Shown here: in pieces, positions 23,175 through 34,700 of the stretch
How the letters are laid out: every line of letters begins with the position of its first letter
Position numbering within the stretch: the stretch's first letter is position 1
Source of the DNA: Azorinus chamasolen
Taxonomy: Eukaryota; Mollusca; Bivalvia; Cardiida; Solecurtidae
Direction: 5' to 3'
Assembly: GCA_963576725.1 (NCBI GenBank)
Contig: OY755252.1
Coordinates: 57,810,816 to 57,874,815, forward strand
Length of the DNA: 64,000 bases
The notes under the pieces: generated by a model
The model's input: only the letters and a program-made list of their open reading frames with translations
Databases searched by the model: none
What the model was told of the DNA's origin: nothing
Made by a program: the position numbers and the translations under genes

Positions 23175-23454
23175 TTGAGAAATTTTACCCTTTACTCCAT
23201 AAATATGCCTTTCTATGCATGTGCATACAGAGTAAATCCAGACCAGACAAAGCCTGAAAGGAGTCATCTGATCAGGGTCAAAGTACATGGACACAGGAAG
23301 TTTTGGTCATGGCAGAAACTGTAGAATCATATCTATAGTATATCATAAGCAAACAGAGTAGGCCCTGATCAGACGGCTCCTGTAGGAGCCGTCTGATCTA
23401 GGTCTACGCTGTTTGCAAAGGCGTAGAAATGCATATTTATGGAGTAAGGGGTTA
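23175..23454 (+). mobile_element. MITE C, chimeric ends
   Basis: Begins with a C right-type end (CTCCATAAATATGCCTTTC) and a worn palindrome, then a normal C right half with perfect dyad GGCTCCTGTAGGAGCC and GGAGTAAGGGGTTAA. Confidence 0.7.
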
Positions 23455-23504
23455 ATTTTAACTCTTTACTTGATGAACGGTCATGTAAGAATTTATACAA
23501 GGAC

Positions 23505-23672
23505 CAGAGGTCAAGATAAGATGCGTAACTTAAAACATTTTCAAGAATAACTCATTTATTCCTCAACCAAACCCTATGTTGTGACCACTCTTTAGAATCT
23601 TCTCTTTGAGACGATTCTAAAGAGTGGTCACATCATAGGGTTTGGTGGAGAAATGGCGATTTTAGTATACAC
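23505..23672 (+). mobile_element. MITE F
   Basis: Palindrome AACCCTATGTTGTGACCACT / AGTGGTCACATCATAGGGTT with GGCGATTTTAGTATA right flank. Confidence 0.8.
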
Positions 23673-23762
23673 GCTTATCTAATGATTTTAGTATACACGC
23701 TTATCTAATGATTTTAGTATACACGCTTATCTAATGATTTTAGTATACACGCTTATCTAATG
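23658..23762 (+). repeat. 26-bp tandem repeat, 4 copies
   Basis: GATTTTAGTATACACGCTTA unit (26 bp) starting at 23658, 23684, 23710 and 23736; grown from the right end of the preceding MITE F. Confidence 0.92.
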
Positions 23763-23787
23763 CTCTAACAAGAACTCGTGACTTCAA

Positions 23788-23905
23788 GATCTTTATTATT
23801 CCATAAGCAGAGAAGACACTGATAAGACAGCTCCTACACAAGCTGTCTGATCTGGGTCTACTTTGTTTGTAAAGGCATATCTATGAAGTAAAGGGTAAAA
23901 TGTTA
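23788..23905 (+). mobile_element. MITE C right half
   Basis: TTATTCCATAAGCAGAGAAGA, dyad worn, GAAGTAAAGGGTAA. Confidence 0.6.
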
Positions 23906-24159
23906 ATAAATATATGGAATGTGTAGTCAAGACAGGAATGTTTCTGTGGAAACGAATGTTTTGCCTTTCATACAAGAAAAAATCTTATCCACAAAAATTA
24001 GCTGTGTAATTTGCAATTGGATACTCTACTATACACATGAAATGTAATTACTTGAATAATGAGACTAAACTTGGGAAAACTGGTTTATTACATATGATAA
24101 TTAATAGATTAGTGCTGTAATAGGACTATGGTATACATTTTGTACAAAGAACTAGTTTA

Positions 24160-24443
24160 TTAACACTTTACTCCATAAATACACCTTTTTACGCCTTTTC
24201 AAACAGAGTAGACCCAGATCAGACGGCTCCAATAGGAGCCGTCTGATCAGGGTCTGCTCTGTTTGCTTATGATATGATATAGATATGATTCTACAGTTTC
24301 TGTCATGGCCAAAATTTCACATGTCAATGTGCTGTAATAACAAATTAATTTCGCATGTCAATGTGCTGTAATAACAAATTAATCTAATTAATATTCATGA
24401 CATTGTAATTTCTTACATAAATATTCATGGAGGAAAGGGTTAA
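24160..24443 (-). mobile_element. MITE C with internal duplication
   Basis: TTAA 24160-24163 and 24440-24443; perfect GGCTCCAATAGGAGCC dyad; CATGTCAATGTGCTGTAATA repeated at about 24320 and 24356. Confidence 0.85.
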
Positions 24444-24720
24444 CCCTTGTCCTCATAGACATGCAATTTTCACGCATTTTGCAAACGGCTCACAATGGTT
24501 CAAAAGTGACCTTTAGAGAGGTGTCAAAAGTGACCTTTAGAGAGGTGTCAAAAGTGACCTTTAGAGAGGTGTCAAAAGTGACCTTTAGAGAGGTGTCAAA
24601 AGTGACCTTTAAAGAGGTATCAAAAATCCCTGTGTTCATGTGCTATTAGAACAAATTAATCTAATTAATATTCATGAGGTCATTAATTCTTACATGAATA
24701 TTCATGGCATAAAGGGTTAA
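24440..24720 (-). mobile_element. MITE C-like element containing a 24-bp array
   Basis: Shares TTAA 24440-24443 with its neighbour and ends TTAA 24717-24720; the middle is replaced by TCAAAAGTGACCTTTAGAGA units (24-bp period, 24500-24619, five copies). Confidence 0.8.
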
Positions 24721-24821
24721 AAGCAATACTAAGCAGCTGATGAAAACCTACGTGAGACAGATAATGTTTTACCCTTATCTTGCTAAGTTCAACCTGACGG
24801 GTATATATGCAAGAAGGTAAA

Positions 24822-24978
24822 GGTGCGTTCCCGAATACTAAAATCGCCTTTTCTCCACCAAACCCTATACTGCGACCACTCTTTAGAATCTAAACGATTC
24901 TAAAGAGTGGTCACAGTATAGGGTTTGGTGGAGAATCAAAGGAGATATGCTTGAAAATGTTTAAATTTACACATCTTA
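24822..24978 (-). mobile_element. MITE F with matched changes in both arms
   Basis: CACCAAACCCTATACTG / CAGTATAGGGTTTGGTG: both arms differ from the family word CTATGTTG in the same way. Confidence 0.82.
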
Positions 24979-24994
24979 TTTGGAGCTCTGTGCA

Positions 24995-25302
24995 ATTTAA
25001 CCACATGTATCCAGATGAAATGGCAAGTAACTCGGCATCTCATACGGATCCAAGCTAGTTAACCCTTTTCTTCGTATAAATGCTTTTTCATGCATTTGCA
25101 AACAGAGCAGACCTAAATCAGACCGCTCCTATAGGAGCCATCTGATAAGGGTCTGCTCTGTTTGCTTATGATATGACATAGATCTTCTTCGTTAGATTTT
25201 GTCAGAGAAAAAATTCACTTGTAAATTTTACGTTATAAATTTATGCAAATGAATATTCATGATGTCATTTTTTCTTTACATAAATACTGGAAGGGGTTTA
25301 TC
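24995..25302 (-). mobile_element. Family G palindrome, then MITE C
   Basis: G at 24995-25058 (GTATCCAGATGAAATG...CTCATACGGATCC). C (minus) from TTAA 25059 with dyad CGCTCCTATAGGAGC, its right end worn near 25302. Confidence 0.75.
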
Positions 25303-25324
25303 ACTGACATTCAGTAGTTTCTAT

Positions 25325-25531
25325 TACAGCAAAACCTCTCTATAACGGACACTAATTTGTGTTAATTAGTTGGTATCTAGGGCAGGCTGCTGCTTAAAGC
25401 AAGAAGAAAGTAAAACAAAACGCTCCTATAGGAGCATTCTGTTTTACTTTCACCTTGCTTTAAGCAGCCACCTGCCTTTAACACAAAATATTTGATGTAT
25501 TTAGTGGCCATTATAGAGAAGTAATACTGTA
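25325..25531. mobile_element. MITE E
   Basis: TACAGCAAAACCTCTCTATAA ... GAGAAGTAATACTGTA; dyad CGCTCCTATAGGAGC. Lies ~190 bp past the MTMR9 stop, on the 3' UTR side. Confidence 0.88.
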
Positions 25532-25719
25532 TAAGCTTGAACGAGTCAGATACAAGTAAAATTATGCCAGATTAGAGGTGAGGCAGACATTAATTTTCAC
25601 AGCTGCATAACGATTATAAACAATGAAAAATAGATCTAGACAGTAAGCTGTTATTCATGTCTGTTTAGGTGCTGATGATCTCTCAATCTCCATGACAGCA
25701 AACGTAGTCGTGGCAACCA

Positions 25720-25798
25720 TTACGCAACTTCTTCCTCAAGTGTTGACGGCAATATGACGCCTGCAGCAACGGCTTCCATTTCAAGTCCAGCAAGTTGT
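25720..25798 (-). CDS. MTMR9: MTMR9 terminal exon k with stop
   Basis: A (completing Arg from the previous exon) plus 25 codons and TAA at 25722-25720; acceptor ATTTTCAG. Encodes RQLAGLEMEAVAAG... ending STLEEEVA, matching in position and opening residues (LRRQLA) the C-terminus of MTMR9 proteins. It is 16.2 kb from the previous exon; phase agreement and the RRQLA junction support the assignment. Confidence 0.82.
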
Positions 25799-28700
25799 CT
25801 GAAAATATAAATTTAATATATTAACTCATTACTCCATATAACCGCATATTAACCCATTCCCTCATATTAACGACTTTTGACGACTCTTGTAAAAGTCAAT
25901 TTCTGAAACCATTGTGAGAAAATGCTCTATTTATCACAATGGTTTCAAAACTACACAATTCTAAAATTTTCCTTTCCTCTATTAACCCTTCGCTTGCTAT
26001 TCACGTCAATATACCTACCTGTAAATAGTGAAGACCCAGATGAGACAGCTCCTGCAGGAGCTGTCTCATCTGGGTCTGCACTATTTACAAGTTGATTGTG
26101 CAACCAGTGCACTCCACAGCAGTGATTGCACAGCGAAATACTTGTACACAGTGAAGATATATGTAATTATACAACAGGACATGGGTAAAGAAGGAGCTAT
26201 GTATTTTAAAATTCAGCAAGCGAAGGGTTAAATGATCCTTTTCAGTAGACTTGTTCAAAGACGTAGGATCTAAAAATAGCCCTATATGAGGTAATGGGTT
26301 AATGCCTTTGCAAACAGGGTAGACTAGAGAAGACCGCTCCTGTAGATATGCTTTCTAAGCCTTTGCATACAGAGTAGACACACTACAGCAGAGCCATCTG
26401 ATCAGGGTCTACTTTGTTTACTTACGGAAAGCGATTCACAGGGCTTCATGCAATGGGCGGGGTGATTATTGCAAACTGTTTAAACCCAGAGTAACTCGAT
26501 GTCTCAGCAGTATCCAACTACATGTATTTAACACAGCACTTATGTTTAAGAGAGCTAACAGAAAATTCCACTATGGCTCCAATAGAGTTAACCCATTTCT
26601 TCATATTGACACCTTTCGATGCCTCTGGCATTTTGGATGAATCAAGGGCAGATAACTCAGGACATAGAGATCTGATTCAACCCCAAAATTATAGGTGTCG
26701 TCCTCTGATGATACTAAGCATATGCTCTAAATAATTGAAACCAATATGTGAAGTACTGTTTGAGGTATTGCGTCACATCAAAAGTGTTGACAAAAAATGA
26801 TGGATTTTTTTTATGAATCAAGAGCAGATAACTCTAAACATAGTGATCTGGTTCAACCCAAAGACTATATGTGTCTTCCACTGATGATACTAAGCATATG
26901 CCCTTAATATGAAACCAATATGTGAAATACTGTTTGAGTTATCATGTAACATCAAAAGTGTTGACAAAAGCTGACGGAATTTTTGATGATTCAAGGGCAG
27001 ATAACTTAGTGATCTGATTCAACCCCGAAAATATAGGTGTCTTCCTCTGATGATACTTAGCATATGCAGAGATTTGATTCAACCCCCCAAAATATAGGTG
27101 TCTTCCTCTGATGATTATACTTAGCATGAAACAAATATGTTAAACCAATATGTGAAATACTGTTTGATTTACATGATACAGATCTGATTATATAGTTTTT
27201 GTCAAGGCACAAAATTTCCTTGAAAAGTTTACATTATAAAACTTTAGCTAATAAATTTTCATGACATCATAATTTCTTACATGAATATTGAACAGGGAAA
27301 GGGTTAACCTTAGCAACAAGTACATGTATACCACCATGGCTTGATGTGTGAGGCTGTAAATTAATCTTTTCACCTTGTTCAATATGGACTTAATTCACAC
27401 ACCTGTCAGTGGTTAATTAGGACAAATCATTGGCAAAACCTCTCCAAATTATTGGATGCTAGACGCAGCTGTTCATCTATTCCAAACCCCATGCTCTGGC
27501 CGCTCTTTAGCCTGGTCTCACTAACAGGTGAACGCTTAATGCAGACCACAAGAAGTGCAAAAAGCTTCCTTTCCGTTTTGCACTTCTTGTGTTCTGCATT
27601 AAGCGATCATCTTATTGGCATTGTACCTATTTATTCAGTGGTTGTTTCAAAGACTTAATGGTAATTTTGTTTCAATGCATACTGCCGGTATAACGAGGGT
27701 GCCATTGTAACGAATGCTGGTATAATGAGCCTTTTTTTTATAGGGTTTACTGTATGTCCATTTGGTTTTATAACAGTAAGTCTAATTTAAATATTCATGG
27801 TGTCATTATTTCTTACATGGATATTTCATGGAGCAAAGGGTTAAACTCATTTCACAATAGCCATAGATATATGAGGCTTATTTGAACTACATGTACTAAA
27901 AATGCCTTTTCTCCACCAAACCCTACGCTATGACTCCTCTTTAGACTTGTCTACAGTAGTTACAGGTAAGGGGTGAATTTTACTCTTTCCTCCATAGGCT
28001 ATTTTTAGATCCAACCACTTTGAATAAATCTACCCAAAACGAGCATTAACAAGAAAAAAAGAAAATTTTAGAATTTTGTAGTTTGAAACCATTTTGATAA
28101 ATAGAGCATTTGCTCCATTTATCACAAAGGTTTCAATAGGTGATGTTTAAATTTAAAGAGGCGTAGAAAAGCGTATTTATGGAGGAAAGGGTAAAAGTAC
28201 TTCTAACCCTTGTTGTTACCAATTTTTAGGATTTTACTCTCGAGACAATTTAAGATATGTCTTTAAATCTTTACTCCATGAATATTCATGAAACAAATAC
28301 ATGTAATGATGTCATGAATATCAATTAGATTAATTTGTTATAACAGCACTTGGACACATGAATTTTTAGCAATGGCAGAAACTGTAGAATCATATCTATA
28401 TTGTATCAGAAGCAAACAGAGCAGTAAATTATATACTTCTAAAATAATCCTTTTCTCTAATAAATGCTCCTTTTCGGTAGATTTATTGAAAGAGGTTTTG
28501 TCTAAAAATAGCCTATGGAGGAAAGGGTTTAGTAACATATTTTTTTAGTCATGACCAATACAATTTTATCTCAAATGACCCTTTATTTCTGTCAACATGT
28601 CATTGCTTAATAGTTTACTCCACATACTATATATCTTGTAATGCCTTTGCAAGAGAGCAGACCCAGATCAAACAGGTTTATATGACGTGATAGAGATCTG

Positions 28701-31700
28701 GTTCGATAGCTTTTGCAATGGCCAAAAAAATACGACTTTCAACTTCAACAAATTAATATCAACCTTTATTTATTTCAAACAAAACAGTTGTACATACTTA
28801 ATATCCACTAGTTTTAAATTTGTATCTTCTTGCGATTTATTTTTTATAAAATATGTCGGTGTAGAAGTGTTTCATATAGTTTTCCCTTACTTTTAAATTA
28901 TGACGTCATTTAAATGATGACGTCGCTTGTTTACCTCTAACGTTTATTTTATTTTATTTAAGTCATTTCATTTTGGCAGACATCGTTATTCATGTTGTGA
29001 AGTTGTCTGGAGGGGGAATTTTATTTACATTTTGACTTTGGTGAAAGTGGGATAAGGACGAGGTTGGGTACCCGTAAACCAGGTTTAAGTCCCCCAGTAG
29101 CTTATTTTAGTTACTAACCGTTCCAAAGCGGTACTCCTGTTTTCAGCCTATGGTCAATTTTGTTATTTAATATGCTTAATGTTTAATGTTTTTCGTCTTG
29201 ATATGCATCCTGTTATGTTTTGTCTTGTGGCTATACCGTTTCTTGTTTGATGGTGTTTGGTGTTGTGTCATTTCGTGTGTGGCTCTCCCTGTTTGACTAT
29301 TTTTCCATTATTAATGTCCCCCTATGAGGCTATGAGCTCATATGTTAGTAATTAATAGGATTTGCTTAGTGGTAGGTACATGTATATATATTTTACACGA
29401 TAAGTAAAGAGAATACCAGCACCCGCTAGACATACATAATTCTTAGAGGTCTTTGAACTTCGGACAGTGACTTTCTGATGACCCGAATGCCAATATTCTT
29501 GATTCAGTTGAGACCCCAAGTCATTCAGGGTTCAACAGGATCCAAATAATTTGATACTTAGCCTGTGAATGAAAAAAATAAAGAGCCATCAAAGTCTAAA
29601 TGTCGTGCCGAATATTTTTTTCTCTGATTCCAATTCAAACCCTTATCCTGCCAATCCTTTACCTGTTTTTTTTTTTACCCTTACCCTGATATAAACACCT
29701 TTTCACACATTTGCAAACAGAGTAGACCCAGATCAGACGGCTCCTATAGGAGCCGTCTGATCAGGGTCTGCTCTGTTTGCTAATGGAATTTGACACATCC
29801 GTTTCTTTACTTTCTGAAATGGCTAGAATTTTCCACCTGGCTAGAATCTTCCACCTTCCATATTTCACTATAACTATTTTGTGCATGAATATTCAGTAGG
29901 TATTAAAATTTAGAAAAAACATAGAACAGTGAAAAACAGCTTGGATCCATTAACACATTATCCCCTAGTGACGCATTTTTGCGCCTCTATAAAATTCAAA
30001 TTGTGAAACCATTGTGATAAATAGAGCATTTGCTCTATTTATCACAATGGTTTCAAGCTACAAAATTCTAAAATTTTCCCTTTCTCTAGTTAATGCTCCT
30101 TTTTGGTAGATTAATTAAGACAGGCTGGATCTAATAATAGCCTAGGAGGGAATGAGTTAAGGAGTCTTGCTGCTAGGACTCTCAGGAGGATCCATACTCA
30201 ACGGTAGTTTTTAAAAAGCTTGAACAAAATAGCTGTAAATAATGCAGTAGAACAGCCCTAAGTCTGCTGGGAAAATGATATCAGATCAAACTCTGAAATA
30301 TTACAATTTTTATATAGTTTCAATTCATTAAAAACATTGAGAAACGATTGACCAAGTGACGTACAGCTCGGATTCTCTAATGAGATTACACGGCATCTCA
30401 TCTGGATTTAGAATCTTTTAGAAGAAATGACAAATTTTGGTATTTGAATAGGTACTTTTATCTGTAGTAGTGTAAGAACCTAATTATGAATTCACAGCTA
30501 GTATATATCAAAGGTTTCGTGCAAAACAATTATAACTCCTTCACAAAGTGAAGGAGTTACACTAGTTTTGCACCAAGCCCTCTATATAAAAAGACTTCAA
30601 TAAAGCTGTTCACAAAGGAATTAACCCTTTCCTCCAAAAATACGCCTTTCTACGCCTCTGTAATAGTCACTTTAATGAAACCATTGTAATAAATAGAGCA
30701 TTTGCTTCTTAGGATCAAATGCTCTAATTATCACAATGGTTTTAATACAACACAATTCTACCATTTTCCTTTTCTCTACTAAATGCTCCTTTTTGGTAGA
30801 TTCATTCAAAGAGGTAGGGCCTATGGAGGAAAGAGTTAATAATGTTTATAGCATGCTAAAGATTAAAGTACAAATGGGTGTTTAGTAATAACCCTACCTG
30901 TCAAATAGTAATGTAAGAAATCATGAAATCATGAATAATTATTACCTGAATTTTTATAAACTTTATGAACTTTTCAAATATTTTTGTTCCTTTGAAAAAG
31001 CTGTAGAATCGGATCTAATATATCATCATCATGTCAAATGCAAACTCCTATAGGAGCAGTCTGATCTGGGTCTACTCTGAATTTGTGAAAAGGCATTTAT
31101 ATGAGGAAAAGGGTTTAACCTTTACAGTGCGGGACCGAGTCACTAATGTTCTTTGCAAACAGTGTAGACCCAGATGAGAGGGCTCCTAGAGGAGCCCTCT
31201 CATCAGGGTCTGCACTGTTTGTCATGTTACACTTATTTTTAGAAAACATCCCTAAATATTCACCATAAGCTTGACCTATTTGAATTTTGGAAGAGTCCAT
31301 TTGAAAATTCAGCATTGTAAGGGTTAACCCTTATCATTGATCATGATGAATATTTGTGATAGAAATAATTACATCTGGAATATTTGTTAGCTCAATTTTA
31401 TAATAGTATAATGTACTCCAGAATTATGACCATGGCATTAAACTGCATACAGAGTCAAATCTATATCACTTAATAAGTAAACAGCAGATCCGGATCAGAT
31501 GGCTCTTACAGGAATGGTCAGATCTAGGTCTACTCTGTTTGCAAAGGTATTAAGAGGCACCTGTTTAAGGTCAAAGGTCAACTCTTTGAAACGAGTTAAG
31601 GCTCATTTGATTTTGCAAACGGTGTAGACCCAGATCTGAGAACTCCTGGACATGTCCTCTGATAAGTTTTGTGCAATTCGCCTTTCATACTAAATGGAAA

Positions 31701-34700
31701 ATCAGTTTTAATACTTTCCTTCATATAAGCATGTTTTCATGCATTTTCAAATGGAGAAGACCCAGATCAGACAGCTCCTATAGGAGTTGTCTGATCAGGG
31801 TCTGCTCTGTTTGCTTTTGACATTATATAGATCTGATTTTTCACTTTTTGTCCAAGCAACAAAATTCCCTTGAAAAGTTTATATTATAAAAATTCGGCTA
31901 ATAAATATTCATGTTATCATTATATGGACACAGAACAGGGAAATGGTTAAATTAACACTTGCTTGCTATTCGCGTCAATATACCTACCTGTAAATAGTGA
32001 TGACCCAGATGAGACAGCTCCTGCAGGAGCTGTCTCAACAGGGTCTGCACTATTTACAAGTTGATTGTGCAACCAGTGCACTCCACAGCAGTGATTGCAC
32101 AGCGATATACTTGTACACAGTGAAGATATATGTAATTATACAACAGGGCATGGGTAAAGAAGGAGAAATGTATTTTAAAATTCAGCAAGAGAAGGGTTAA
32201 AATAATGATGGATCCCTCTTTTTCGCAGAATTAGCCTTCAAAGGGATAATAACAGATAATAATATTGTAAATAATTTGTGTGAGTTCAAATAAAGTTCTC
32301 TGACCACCAGCATATCATCTAGTTAATTATACAGTGCAACGGATAAAGGTGCATACTCAAATACTAAAATCGTTATTTCTCCACCAAACCCTATGTTGTG
32401 ACCACTCTTTAGAATCGTCTCGAAGACATATTGGTGGAGAAATGAAGGAGTTATTCTCTGACCACCAGTATATCATCTGGATAGTTATATAGTGCAACAG
32501 ATAAAGGTGCATACTCAAATACTAAAATCGTTATTTCTCCACCAAACCCTATGTTGTGACCCCTCTTTAGAATCGTCTCTTCGAGACAATTCTAAAGAGT
32601 GGTCACAACATAGGGTTTGGTGGAGAAATAAAGGAGTTATTCTTGAAAACGTTTTTATTTACAAATCTTTTCTGGACTGCTATATGTTAAATGTTTTGCA
32701 ATGCTAGTGATGAGCTGGTGATAACATGCTAAACAAGAGCTGTCCGCAGACATTGCGCGCCATTTTCTTTAGTGCTGGATAGCGTAGTGGAAGTCTAAGT
32801 CAGAAAGGGGAGATAACTTAGCAAAATTAATTTTAGGGTTACCTACCCTTGTGACAAGGGTCCCCCTTTAAATAGTTAACATACATACCAAATTTTAACC
32901 AAATATCTAACACAGTTTCTGAGACATGGACCATAACATAAAATTTAACCAACAATGAAAATTCTAAGTCGAAAAAGGGGCATAATTATGGCAAAATTAA
33001 TTTTAGGGTTACCTGCCCTTGTGAAATGGGTTCCCCTTGCGATAGTAAACATGCATACCAAATGTGAACCAAATATCATTGATGGTTTCTGATAAAATGG
33101 ACCGTAACAAAAAGGTTAACCAACGCCAACGCTGAAGTCAACAAGAGGGTCATGACAATACCTCCACTTTTTGAAAAAAGTGGAGCTAAAAATGGTTTGA
33201 ATCTAGACATGAAGTCCATTCTCCTAACTTAGCATCTCATCAAGATCCACTATGTTTGATACTCTAGTTGTATTTTGGAGAAAAAAAATGGAAGAAAATT
33301 TATCCTTGAGAATTGTAGCAGGTCACAATTTCTGTGCACATAAGTTACTAGACTGTAACTAAAGAATATAAGCCCTGTAATCTATAGATAAGCCTTTTAA
33401 CCATTTCCTCCATAAGCTATTTTTGGACCCAACCTCTTTGAATAAATCTACCGAAAAGGAGAATTTATTACAGAAAAGGAAAAGTTTAGAATTATGTAGT
33501 ATTGAAACCATTGTGGTAAATAGAGCATTTGCTCCTATGGAGCAAATGCTCTATTTATCAAAATGGTTTCAAGAAGTGACTATTACTGAGGCGTAGAAAG
33601 GCGTATTTATGGAGGAAAGGGTTAACCTATTCAAAACTTTTTTATTTGCTATTTTTAGACCAAGCCTTTTTGAAAAACTGTACCAAAAAGGACCAATTAC
33701 TAGGGAAAAGGTTTTTTTGGGGACTGTGTAGTCTAAAACCATTCTGATAAATAGAGCATAAGTTTTTTAATCCTTGTGATAACTAGAGCACATGCTCCTA
33801 TGGAGCAAATGCTCTATTTATCAGAATGGTTTCAAAAAGTTACTTTTACTGAGGCGTTAATATGAGGGTATGGGTTAGCCCATTCACTCATATTGACGCC
33901 TTTTGACGGCTCTGCAAAAGTCACCTGTTGAAACTATAGTGATAAACAGAGTATTTGCTCCTATATGAGCAAATGCTCTATTTATCAAAATGGTTTCAAA
34001 CTACAAAATTCTAAAAATTCTCCTTTTCTTTAGTTAATGCTCCTTTTCGGTAGGTTTATTCAAAGTGGTTGGATCTAAAAATAGCCTATGAGGGAATGGG
34101 TTATAAACAGAGAAGATTCAAATCAGAAAACTCCTGTGAAACCCATCTGATAAGGGTATGCTCTGTTTGCTAATTATTATACATCTGATTCTACAGTTTC
34201 TGCCGAGGCGAAAATAACCTGTATAACCTGGGTATATATATATCCCATACAAAATCACCTACACATAATAAATATTCATGATGTCATTAAATTTTATATG
34301 AATATTCATTTCTTAAAAAGATTAACTGATCCTGCCATAAAATTCATTTCTCACTTGTTGCAATTTTTTCAATTATTTATAATTCAATAAATTCTTTATT
34401 ACATGAATATTTATACAATATTAACCTATTCCCTCGTAGGCTATTTTAGATTCAACCTCTTTGAATTAATCTACCGAAAAGGAGCATTCACTAGAGAAAA
34501 GCAAAATGTTTAGAACTTTGTAGTTTGAACCATTATGATAAATGGAACATTTGCTCTTATAGGAGTAAATGCTCTATTTGTCACAATAGTTTCAAGAAGT
34601 GGTTATTATGGAGGAAAGGGTTAAACTGTTCTATACAGCTTTTAAGCAATCAGATCAGGGTCCATACTTATAAAACTTTTAGTTGAGTCTGAGTAAGTTC

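Noticed and set aside
23658..24619. CRISPR-like direct repeats
   Set aside because: Repeats are contiguous, with no spacers, and sit in eukaryotic transposon sequence.
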